6,215 nt of DNA from positions 1 to 6,215 of the forward strand of contig JAYWGJ010000227.1 of the NCBI GenBank assembly GCA_043778315.1. The letters are read 5' to 3'. The translations under genes were made by a program, and so were the position numbers. The stretch's first letter is position 1. Each line of letters begins with the position of its first letter. Shown piece after piece: positions 1 to 4,933 of the stretch. The notes beneath the pieces are model-generated. The model was not told the origin of the DNA. It worked only from the letters and a program-made list of their open reading frames with translations, and made no database searches. The stretch is from JBEEMU01 sp043778315 (lineage in GTDB: Bacteria > Bacteroidota > Bacteroidia > Chitinophagales > Saprospiraceae).

Positions 1-727
1 TTGCAGCACGGGTAGCACCGAGATTTCTGTCCATCCAGGTTTTTCCTGTGGTAGGGTTAGTTACATCTACGATGGCAGTTGGGTTTGCTGGGTTACACAT
101 ATTAGGCACTCCGAGTACACCAACTGTAGTCGTACCACAACCCTGAGGCGTAGAGTTAGTACACCAGGTAAATGCTCCTGGAAGGGTAGGCTTGCCAGTA
201 GCCGTTAGGGTAATAGACTGACAGCCTAACGCATTAAAAGTACCGCTTGCAGAGAAAGTTACGCCATTTTGGGTAGCAGATATATTGTAGGAACCCAATT
301 GAGTAATATTGGCAAATAAGGTCATGGTAACGCCACTCACGGCAACGCCCATGGTCATTGTGCCATTGATTGTACCCGAACCTGTACAGCCAGTTCCTCC
401 GTATGCAGCGACGATGCTTGTACCGCTAGAAGAAGAAGAGGTCGCGGCTGCGAGGCAGTCCCATCGCGGTGCGGCGGCTGTACCATTGTTGAGCTGTAAA
501 CAAGATACAGAGGAGTTGTAAATAATCAACCCTGTGGCAGGAGAGGCAATGCCATCGCGCTGTGCTTGGGTCATGCGCGGCACGAGCATTCCTTGATTGT
601 CAGATTGCACATCTAATGCTGCCGACGCATCTGCGGCAGAGTTGTCGGTGTTGATAGCAACGCCTTGGGCATTCGATTGAAAATTGAATGTAAAAAATAT
701 GGCGATTAAAATTAGAATTTTATTCAT
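1..727 (-). CDS. Secreted FISUMP-type (Fib_succ_major) protein, N-terminal part, cut by window edge
   Basis: The reverse strand is open from an ATG at 727-725 to the window edge, giving 242 codons and no stop. Residues 1-21 form a signal peptide (MNKILILIAIFF core, ending SNAQ), so the product is exported. Residues 22-73 carry a segment frequent at the mature N-terminus of Bacteroidota surface proteins: GVAINTDNSAADASAALDV, then GMLVPRMTQAQRDGI and SPATGLIIYNSS. Residues 97-102 are a Ser/Gly linker. Residues 114-189 are a Thr/Ser/Gly-rich beta-sandwich-like repeat bounded by Cys114 and Cys189. Residues 221-242 read DVTNPTTGKTWMDRNLGATR, the usual opening of the FISUMP domain (TIGR02145), whose remainder lies outside the window. 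The molecular function of FISUMP proteins is not established; a surface or adhesive role is inference. No Shine-Dalgarno sequence and no TAnnTTTG promoter were found upstream. The start is chosen because it directly precedes the signal peptide. Confidence 0.88.
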   Translation of the reverse strand, partial: MNKILILIAIFFTFNFQSNAQGVAINTDNSAADASAALDVQSDNQGMLVPRMTQAQRDGIASPATGLIIYNSSVSCLQLNNGTAAAPRWDCLAAATSSSSSGTSIVAAYGGTGCTGSGTINGTMTMGVAVSGVTMTLFANITQLGSYNISATQNGVTFSASGTFNALGCQSITLTATGKPTLPGAFTWCTNSTPQGCGTTTVGVLGVPNMCNPANPTAIVDVTNPTTGKTWMDRNLGATRAA

Positions 728-857
728 CTTGTTGTTATTAAAAATGTGAAATTGTTGAAAAATATTGAAAATTGTTGAAAATAATTGGAATTGTGACAGG
801 TTTACGGTGTATGAACCGCAACCCTGATAAGGGCAGAGGTGGTCAGTTTTATTTTTA
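728..857. other. AT-rich leader and upstream region of the FISUMP gene, no gene seen
   Basis: No coding sequence is visible here. The stretch next to the minus-strand start is A/T-rich and holds two exact copies of ATTGTTGAAAA at 751-761 and 771-781 (period 20), with a partial copy between them. At 797-840 the composition changes to more GC, with small hairpins (CGGT/ACCG at 805-808/815-818 and CCCT/AGGG at 822-825/830-833). That part may be a degenerate fragment of a dispersed repeat; this is inference. I searched for CAAAnnTA, the reverse complement of the Bacteroidota -7 element, and did not find it. Confidence 0.4.
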
Positions 858-942
858 CACCACGAATTACCCGAATTAACACTAATTTTTGACGATTAGA
901 TAATTTTAATTGACTTCGTCGAATCTTCGATTTTCACTAATT

Positions 943-977
943 GTTTGAGTGAAAAATTTTCAATTTTTCACTCAAAC
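943..977. repeat. Perfect 16-bp hairpin, 3-nt loop
   Basis: 943-958 (GTTTGAGTGAAAAATT) is exactly complementary to 962-977, leaving the loop TTC at 959-961. The stem is unusually long and perfect for AT-rich intergenic DNA. It lacks a GC core followed by a T-run on either strand, so it is not a typical intrinsic terminator. It is the left internal arm of the 858-1099 element. Confidence 0.75.
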
Positions 978-1002
978 GGTCAGAATTCGTGAAATTCCGC
1001 TA

Positions 1003-1034
1003 ATTTTATAATTTTCGAATGAAAATTATAAAAT
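1003..1034. repeat. Perfect 14-bp AT-rich hairpin, 4-nt loop
   Basis: 1003-1016 (ATTTTATAATTTTC) is exactly complementary to 1021-1034, with GAAT (1017-1020) as loop. Allowing a small bulge, the stem continues with CTAATT at 1000-1005 against AATTAG at 1035-1040. It contains a single G-C pair, so it would be weak as RNA but could still extrude in supercoiled DNA. It is the right internal arm of the 858-1099 element. Confidence 0.7.
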
Positions 1035-1084
1035 AATTAGTGAAATTAAAAATGATACGCTGATAAAATTAGTGGAAATTAGTG

Positions 1085-1163
1085 CAATTCGTGGTGAAAT
1101 TTCTGAAAAATTCGCGCAAATCGCAGATTAGACGCAGTCAATTCGTGGTGAAATTTCTGAAAA
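1085..1163. repeat. 25-bp exact direct repeat, two copies, 54-bp period
   Basis: Positions 1085-1109 and 1139-1163 are identical over 25 bp; both begin CAATTCGTGGTGAAATTTC. The first copy overlaps the right outer arm of the 858-1099 inverted repeat. The 29-bp spacer (1110-1138) contains CGCGCAAATCGCAGATTAGACG. A third, degenerate copy (AATTCGTGAAATTCCGC) starts near 984, and an inverted one starts near 858, so the same unit occurs about four times in this gap. This suggests duplication or slippage in a dispersed-repeat cluster. Confidence 0.75.
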
Positions 1164-1191
1164 TGCAAAATACCGCGTTCCCAGCCTAAAA

Positions 1192-2628
1192 TTATGATTT
1201 CGTGATTTTTAACGTAATTTGAACGGCATCACCAGTCGTTAATTTTAGAAAATAAATGCCACTCGGAAGGTGCGCTATATCCATTTGATTATTGACGATT
1301 TGAACATCGTGCGCCTGTCCCGCCACAGTATAAAGTTTTGCGGTTTGTTGCTCGATATTTATGCCCGAAAGGGTTACGAGGTCTTGCGTCGGGTTCGGAT
1401 AAGCGATTATTTGCGTTTGTTTGGTATAAATAGTGACCACATTAGAAAAAGAAAAACGACCGTCCGTGTCTTTTTGTTTGAAACGATAATAATTCAAGCC
1501 TTGCGCAGGTTGATTGTCCACAAAATCGTAGGTTTGGGTCTGGGTACTGTTTATTTTACCTGCCACAAAACCTATTTTTTGAAATTCGCGCCCGTCGGTG
1601 CTGCGTTCCAGTTCAAAACCCAAATTATTTACTTCATTGGCGGTTGCCCATTGCAAAATATTTTTAGCATTCTGATTGTAACCCGTAAATGCAATTAATT
1701 GGACGGGCAATGGGACAAATAGCTTGTTATCGGCTACGCCAAAGGGCGAAAACGAAGACCTATTGGCAATAGTTCGCGACCACCGCGTACCGCCTGCACT
1801 CGTAGCGGCAGCAAATGCAGCAACGTCCCACGACGCGCCGTTCCAGTGCATCACCGCAGATTTTGTGCGGTCAAATAAAGGCAATTCCTGCGATGCGTCC
1901 CATTCTAAGGTAATGTTTACATCGTTTCCGCCCGTCACGGCTTCCGATATATTCCAGGTGTTATCCACCGCATTTTTAGGAAAACTCGCGCCTCCGTTGC
2001 CTGCGTCTTTCACATCATCGGCAACGGCAACGCTGAAAACATCGCTTGCGCCCGCATTAGAAACCAAGCGTATCGGATTGTAAGCGGCATTGCCTACGGG
2101 CAACAATTCATTGTCACCCACGTTTAAGGTGGTTTTTAAAGCGCCCGTTCCGTTGGTGATAATATAGCTGTTCGCGCCGTAATTGCTAACGCTTCCGTTG
2201 CCTATATTCAAGTTAAAATTCCCTAATTCGATACCCGAATTATTGGAAAGATTGACCGAGTTGGAAACCGTCAAATTAGCGTTTAAACTTAGTTTAGCGT
2301 TGTTATTCACCACCAAGTTTTTGAGGTCTAAATTAGACACCGATTGCACCGACTGCGCCGTGCTGCCTGCAAACGAAACGACTCCTGCGCCCGTTGCATT
2401 GAAAGCACCCGTTCCCGATTGCGTCAAATTTCCCTTTAAGGAAATAGCACCCGCGTTATTAATCGTTCCGTTGTTGTTCGTACAACTTCCGGGAATGATA
2501 AGTTTAGCCGTTGCCGAAACATTGACGGAAGCACCGTTGGTAACTAAGCTAGATTGCGCATTTGCCGCATACACGCCCATAAAGAGCGCGAGCGTTGAAA
2601 CGCTGTTTTTTAAGTAGTTTTTAAACAT
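1192..2628 (-). CDS. Extracellular protein with T9SS type A C-terminal sorting domain
   Basis: This is a 478-residue secreted protein. Residues 1-25 are a signal peptide (hydrophobic STLALFMGVYAANAQ end), so it crosses the inner membrane by Sec. Residues 28-165 are rich in Asn, Gly, Ser and Val in short strand-turn repeats such as LSLNANLTVSNSVNLSNNSG, consistent with a beta-helix or filamentous adhesin-like stalk. Residues 166-300 contain LPVGNAAYNPIRL and SSFSPFGVAD, motifs often seen before the tail module. Residues 307-408 (LPVQLIAFTGYNQ... NILQWATANEVNNLGFELER) form a fibronectin-like beta module typical of Bacteroidota cargo. Residues 409-478 (AYPNPTQD, LYTVAGQ, HLPSGIYFLKL) are the Por_Secre_tail sorting domain (TIGR04183), which directs outer-membrane export by T9SS and removal of the tail. 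No catalytic motif is seen, so adhesion or surface coating is inferred. The start is the ATG preceding the signal peptide; the ATG 4 nt upstream is out of frame. Plus-strand open frames over this gene are shadows. Confidence 0.9.
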   Translation of the reverse strand: MFKNYLKNSVSTLALFMGVYAANAQSSLVTNGASVNVSATAKLIIPGSCTNNNGTINNAGAISLKGNLTQSGTGAFNATGAGVVSFAGSTAQSVQSVSNLDLKNLVVNNNAKLSLNANLTVSNSVNLSNNSGIELGNFNLNIGNGSVSNYGANSYIITNGTGALKTTLNVGDNELLPVGNAAYNPIRLVSNAGASDVFSVAVADDVKDAGNGGASFPKNAVDNTWNISEAVTGGNDVNITLEWDASQELPLFDRTKSAVMHWNGASWDVAAFAAATSAGGTRWSRTIANRSSFSPFGVADNKLFVPLPVQLIAFTGYNQNAKNILQWATANEVNNLGFELERSTDGREFQKIGFVAGKINSTQTQTYDFVDNQPAQGLNYYRFKQKDTDGRFSFSNVVTIYTKQTQIIAYPNPTQDLVTLSGINIEQQTAKLYTVAGQAHDVQIVNNQMDIAHLPSGIYFLKLTTGDAVQITLKITKS

Positions 2629-2677
2629 ACATTGGGAGATTTAATTAGCTGAAAAAATTGATTGAATAATTACTCTG

Positions 2678-2685
2678 CAAATATA
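2678..2685 (-). promoter_or_regulatory. Candidate Bacteroidota -7 promoter element (TATATTTG) for the T9SS cargo gene
   Basis: Read on the minus strand the octamer is TATATTTG, an exact match to the Bacteroidota consensus TAnnTTTG. It lies 49 nt upstream of the ATG at 2628, giving a start of transcription near 2671 and a leader of about 43 nt. A clear TTTG -33 element is not visible. A second copy of the same octamer occurs at 2762-2769 on the same strand and could be an alternative or upstream promoter. In such AT-rich DNA a chance match is possible. Confidence 0.4.
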
Positions 2686-2707
2686 AAATAAGAAAAATTA
2701 ATTGCAT

Positions 2708-2759
2708 ATAGTTATTTCTAACTATACGCTTATAAGTATTTGATTATCAGGTACTTATA
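2708..2759. promoter_or_regulatory. Two inverted repeats upstream of the cargo promoter, operator-like
   Basis: ATAGTTA at 2708-2714 is exactly complementary to TAACTAT at 2719-2725 (4-bp spacer). TATAAGTA at 2731-2738 is exactly complementary to TACTTATA at 2752-2759 (13-bp spacer). The first covers the position expected for the -33 element of the minus-strand promoter at 2678-2685, so a bound protein could interfere with polymerase. The region is very AT-rich, so chance palindromes are more likely than usual, and no cognate regulator is identified. Confidence 0.3.
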
Positions 2760-2840
2760 CTCAAATATATTTTAAAAAAAGATAAAATACCTATTTTTAG
2801 GGCTATATTATGTTTATATTTTCAATAAATGATATCTTAA

Positions 2841-3072
2841 TGTACTAAATCGGTTGCTTATAGCCCGAAGGGCTTAAATATTGATAACCCTGCGTGTAAC
2901 GCAGGGATACCAATGCTACTTTTCGCAACCGCGAAGTGGTTGAACCTGCAAATTAAAGTTCAACTCCTATCAGAGTTGCGCGATTATCAGTTGTTTTCCG
3001 TAGGTTTCACCTACGGTTATCAATATTTAAGCCCTTCGGGCTAACACAACAGTCAGCAACCGATTTAGTACA
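2841..3072. repeat. 232-bp composite palindromic element with perfect terminal inverted repeats
   Basis: The ends are perfect 18-bp inverted repeats: TGTACTAAATCGGTTGCT at 2841-2858 and its complement at 3055-3072. Just inside, 2861-2889 (starting TAGCCCGAAGGGCTTAAATA) is exactly complementary over 29 bp to 3015-3043. The centre holds GC-rich hairpins: CCCTGCGT/ACGCAGGG (2888-2895/2899-2906), CAACCGC/GTGGTTG-type (2926-2942, loop GAA, one G-T pair), CAACTC/GAGTTG (2961-2966/2973-2978), and CCGTAGGT/ACCTACGG (2998-3005/3009-3016, loop TTC). AAT at 2839-2841 and 3072-3074 could be a 3-bp target duplication. There is no coding frame. The architecture suits a non-autonomous mobile element (MITE-like) or a REP/BIME-type repeat moved by a REP-associated tyrosine transposase elsewhere. 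Repeat status in this genome cannot be confirmed from one copy. Confidence 0.8.
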
Positions 3073-3077
3073 ATAAA

Positions 3078-3122
3078 AAAAAAGAGCGCAATAAGTTTTG
3101 AAAACTTGTTGCGCTCTTTTTT
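3078..3122. terminator. Strong bidirectional intrinsic terminator
   Basis: A 22-bp stem (3078-3099 with 3101-3122, one G-T pair at 3092/3108) is centred on G3100. It has the GC core AGAGCGC/GCGCTCT and flanking runs of A on the left and T on the right, so it can terminate in both directions. On the minus strand the U-tract is nine residues (complement of 3075-3083); on the plus strand it is six (3117-3122). It sits 3-6 bp beyond the right end of the palindromic element. It lies between divergent genes, so it terminates no recognised CDS. Confidence 0.8.
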
Positions 3123-3180
3123 ATTACAAGCAGTGCAAAGATGCAGGTAATAGTACCGAACCTCCAAGTTTGGCGAGGAC

Positions 3181-3213
3181 TTTGAGGTTGAAGGGGTCTT
3201 TTTTGAGGTTGAA
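3181..3213 (+). promoter_or_regulatory. 12-bp direct repeat with 21-bp period, candidate LytTR binding site
   Basis: TTTGAGGTTGAA occurs exactly at 3181-3192 and 3202-3213, a period of 21 bp or two helical turns. LytTR regulators of the AgrA type bind 9-bp direct repeats separated by about 12 bp, the same geometry. GAGGTTGAA shares the GTT core and part of the flanks with the AgrA-type consensus but not all positions. The repeats lie roughly 40-75 bp upstream of the transcription start predicted from 3241-3248, where an activator would act. A 9-bp inverted repeat, AAGTTTGGC (3166-3174) and its complement (3226-3234), flanks them. Regulation by the adjacent LytTR protein is inferred. Confidence 0.35.
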
Positions 3214-3240
3214 CGACTTTTTTTAGCCAAACTTAGTGCC

Positions 3241-3248
3241 TACCTTTG
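3241..3248 (+). promoter_or_regulatory. Candidate -7 promoter element (TACCTTTG) of the kinase operon
   Basis: TACCTTTG is an exact match to the Bacteroidota -7 consensus TAnnTTTG. Transcription would begin near 3255, giving an A/T-rich leader of about 14 nt before the ATG at 3269. The -33 region has only a run of T (3218-3224) in place of TTTG. Its position, downstream of the possible GTG start at 3236, is the main argument that translation begins at 3269. Confidence 0.5.
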
Positions 3249-3268
3249 GCGATAAATTATTTCAAAAG

Positions 3269-4933
3269 ATGTGGAAAAACCCTAAATTACTGTTTATACT
3301 ACTCGGGTTTGTGTTTTTATTCGCTTGTCGCTCCAAAGAAAAAAAGGGGATTACGGCGAGTGAGCAGGCGCAGTTCAAAAAGTATTTAGACCTCGGCGAT
3401 AGTATTTACGCCACCAAAACGGGCTATGACGCGTTTAAGCGCAGCCTGATTTATTTCGACTCCGCAACGCTGATTGCGCAACGCCTGCAAGACACCGTGA
3501 TGCTCGCAGAAGGTATATTTGCCAAAGGACGGGTATATGACGCGTGGAACAGAGACCCCGAAAAAACCATCGAGTGCTTCAAAGCCGCTTTTGCATTGTA
3601 CCAAAAGAGCAAAAAAGATATTGTGCGCCAGTATTACATTCAGCACCTGATAGCACACGGCTACGATAAAATGAAAGACAGTGTTAATTGTGTGCAAACG
3701 CTGCTCGCGATGTACGACGCTATTCAAAAACAGCCCGTAGCCGTTCGCCAAAAAATGGCGTACATTCCGCAAATGGCGTACATTAGCACGACAGTGAAAA
3801 ACTACGCGCTCGCCGAAAAAATTATGAATAATCTGTACGAACGCGCTTGGGTAAAAAATAATCCTAACAGTTATAATTACGAAGATTTTTATTTTCTGAT
3901 GCGTAGCAAAATCGATATCTATAAAAATAAAAAAACAGAATCGGACTACTTAGACTCTTTTGCTTTAGCACTTCGCAACGTCAAAAATCCGTTAGATAGC
4001 TTGTGGTACACCCAGGAAATGAGTACACTGTATAAATACACTAAAAATTACGAAAAAGCTTATTTGTTTGCAGATGCCTACCAAAAAGTAAATCAGCACA
4101 TCTCGAATACCGAAAGTATAGAGAGTATGCGCAATCAACTGCTCTATATGGAGCTACAGGCGGCGCGCAAAAAAACGGAAGCGGAAGCGGAGGCTCGACG
4201 AAATAAAAATATTATTTTGTGGCTATTGAGTGTAGCTATTGCCCTGACGAGTATTTTACTATTTCGTATCCTACTGATTTCTAGACGATTGGAAGAAAAA
4301 AGTAAGACGCTCAATGAAGTAAATAACCGAGTGGAACGCAAAATAGAGGAGGTGCAGTTGGCAAATAAAGAGATACAGCATCGCGTTAAAAATAACCTCC
4401 ACCTGATTTTTAGCCTGCTGAATATGCAAGAGCGCAAATCGGAAAACCCAGAGGTAGTGGCTAATTTGCAAAACGCACGCCTACGCATAGAAAGCATCGC
4501 CGCGCTGCACGATCAACTGAGCAGAAATGACAACGAAAGGGTGGATTTTAACGCTTACATTCATCACTTGATAAAAACAATCATTAATTGTATAGAAACG
4601 GAGCATAAAGTGATTGCGAATTTGGACATCAAACCTATCGACGTACCCCACAATCACTATATTTCTATCGGCTTAGTGCTGAACGAATGGATTACCAACT
4701 CGATAAAATATGCCAAAGTACAAGCCTCACCGTTGGTGCTAAATATCAGCATGTACTACCAAAACGACGATGCCGTCATCGAGTATTTCGACAACGGCAT
4801 CGTCAGCCCACACGCGCAAACCATCGGTTTAGGCAAAGAAATAATAACGCTATTAAGCCAACAAATGAGGGCAACCGTTACTTACAAAAACAATAATCCT
4901 TATCATTATTTTTTAACAATAAAAAATGGATAA
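3269..4933 (+). CDS. TPR-containing sensor histidine kinase (HisKA_2 family), lipoprotein-type N-terminus
   Basis: From the ATG at 3269 the product has 554 residues (numbering used here). Residues 1-20 form a lipoprotein-type signal ending LFAC, with Cys20 as the lipobox cysteine, then RSKEKK. Residues 30-285 are helical with TPR-like units, for example 80-112 and 245-276, and would be the periplasmic sensor. Residues 282-313 are a charged coil, 315-337 a membrane helix, and 340-369 a second coil leading to the kinase. QHRVKNN at 370-376 is the HisKA_2 H-box with His371 as phospho-acceptor. The ATPase domain covers about 464-552, with N-box NEWITNSIKYA (472-482), DNG at 508-510, and GLGKE at 520-524; the last glycine-rich element usual in this fold is replaced by Asn-rich sequence. 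The stop overlaps the regulator start by 8 bp, so the two genes are one operon. A GTG at 3236 would add 11 residues, but it lies upstream of the -7 element and gives a poorer signal. The stimulus is unknown. Confidence 0.9.
   Translation: MWKNPKLLFILLGFVFLFACRSKEKKGITASEQAQFKKYLDLGDSIYATKTGYDAFKRSLIYFDSATLIAQRLQDTVMLAEGIFAKGRVYDAWNRDPEKTIECFKAAFALYQKSKKDIVRQYYIQHLIAHGYDKMKDSVNCVQTLLAMYDAIQKQPVAVRQKMAYIPQMAYISTTVKNYALAEKIMNNLYERAWVKNNPNSYNYEDFYFLMRSKIDIYKNKKTESDYLDSFALALRNVKNPLDSLWYTQEMSTLYKYTKNYEKAYLFADAYQKVNQHISNTESIESMRNQLLYMELQAARKKTEAEAEARRNKNIILWLLSVAIALTSILLFRILLISRRLEEKSKTLNEVNNRVERKIEEVQLANKEIQHRVKNNLHLIFSLLNMQERKSENPEVVANLQNARLRIESIAALHDQLSRNDNERVDFNAYIHHLIKTIINCIETEHKVIANLDIKPIDVPHNHYISIGLVLNEWITNSIKYAKVQASPLVLNISMYYQNDDAVIEYFDNGIVSPHAQTIGLGKEIITLLSQQMRATVTYKNNNPYHYFLTIKNG
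3753..3784 (+). repeat. 14-bp in-frame direct repeat inside the kinase sensor region
   Basis: AAATGGCGTACATT occurs at 3753-3766 and 3771-3784, a period of 18 bp or six codons, and encodes MAYIPQ followed by MAYIST. The identical codons point to a recent local duplication within a helix of the TPR-like region. It keeps the reading frame. Confidence 0.7.

Larger units (their letters stand above)
858..1099. repeat. AT-rich nested inverted-repeat element (about 240 bp)
   Basis: The outer arms pair imperfectly: 858-890 begins ACACCACGAATTACC and its reverse complement is recognisable at 1066-1099, ending CAATTCGTGGTGAA. Inside, 932-942 (TTTCACTAATT) pairs exactly with 1035-1045. Within that lie two perfect hairpins, 943-977 and 1003-1034. 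The region has no credible reading frame. The whole can fold as a branched cruciform, or as a multi-arm RNA if transcribed. Sequences of the form ACGAATT...TTCGTGG recur in intergenic regions of many Bacteroidota, so a dispersed repeat is the likely identity. That assignment rests on general recall and was not checked by a search. Confidence 0.6.
3075..3221 (-). ncRNA. Possible small RNA ending at the 3078-3122 terminator (weak)
   Basis: An exact minus-strand TAnnTTTG match (TAAGTTTG) occupies 3228-3235. Transcription from it would begin near 3221 and stop at the terminator stem with its nine-residue U-tract, giving an RNA of about 145 nt. Such an RNA would carry two copies of UUCAACCUCAAA about 21 nt apart. 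No family was recognised. No -33 element is found at the right spacing. The 67-codon frame here begins with TTG and runs through the terminator hairpin, so it is not proposed as a gene. The call rests on promoter and terminator geometry alone. Confidence 0.2.

Noticed and set aside
309..521. 70-codon plus-strand open frame
   Set aside because: It lies wholly inside the minus-strand secreted-protein gene, has no signal or motif, and its Pro/Val-rich sequence is the expected antisense of Thr/Gly-rich codons.
858..1163. CRISPR array
   Set aside because: The repeat units are few, degenerate, in both orientations and unevenly spaced, with no cas genes nearby.
1270..2617. Three plus-strand open frames (1270-1698, 1724-2083, 2183-2617)
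   Set aside because: All are antisense to the well-supported T9SS cargo gene and show no family features; the minus-strand protein has a signal peptide and sorting domain in one continuous frame.
2926..2978. tRNA-like or riboswitch-like fold in the centre of the palindrome
   Set aside because: The hairpins do not form a cloverleaf, no CCA end or conserved T-loop is present, and no known riboswitch core was recognised.
2841..3072. Intact insertion sequence
   Set aside because: The terminal inverted repeats are perfect, but the interior has no transposase frame; only a non-autonomous element can be supported.
3027..3230. 67-codon minus-strand open frame rich in Lys/Ser
   Set aside because: It starts with TTG, runs through the terminator hairpin and ends in the arm of the palindromic element; its Lys/Ser-rich start derives from the A/T runs and direct repeats.
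4144..4497. Minus-strand open frames inside the kinase gene (also 3386-3772)
   Set aside because: They are antisense to clear TPR and HisKA_2 coding sequence, and no independent promoter or domain is seen.
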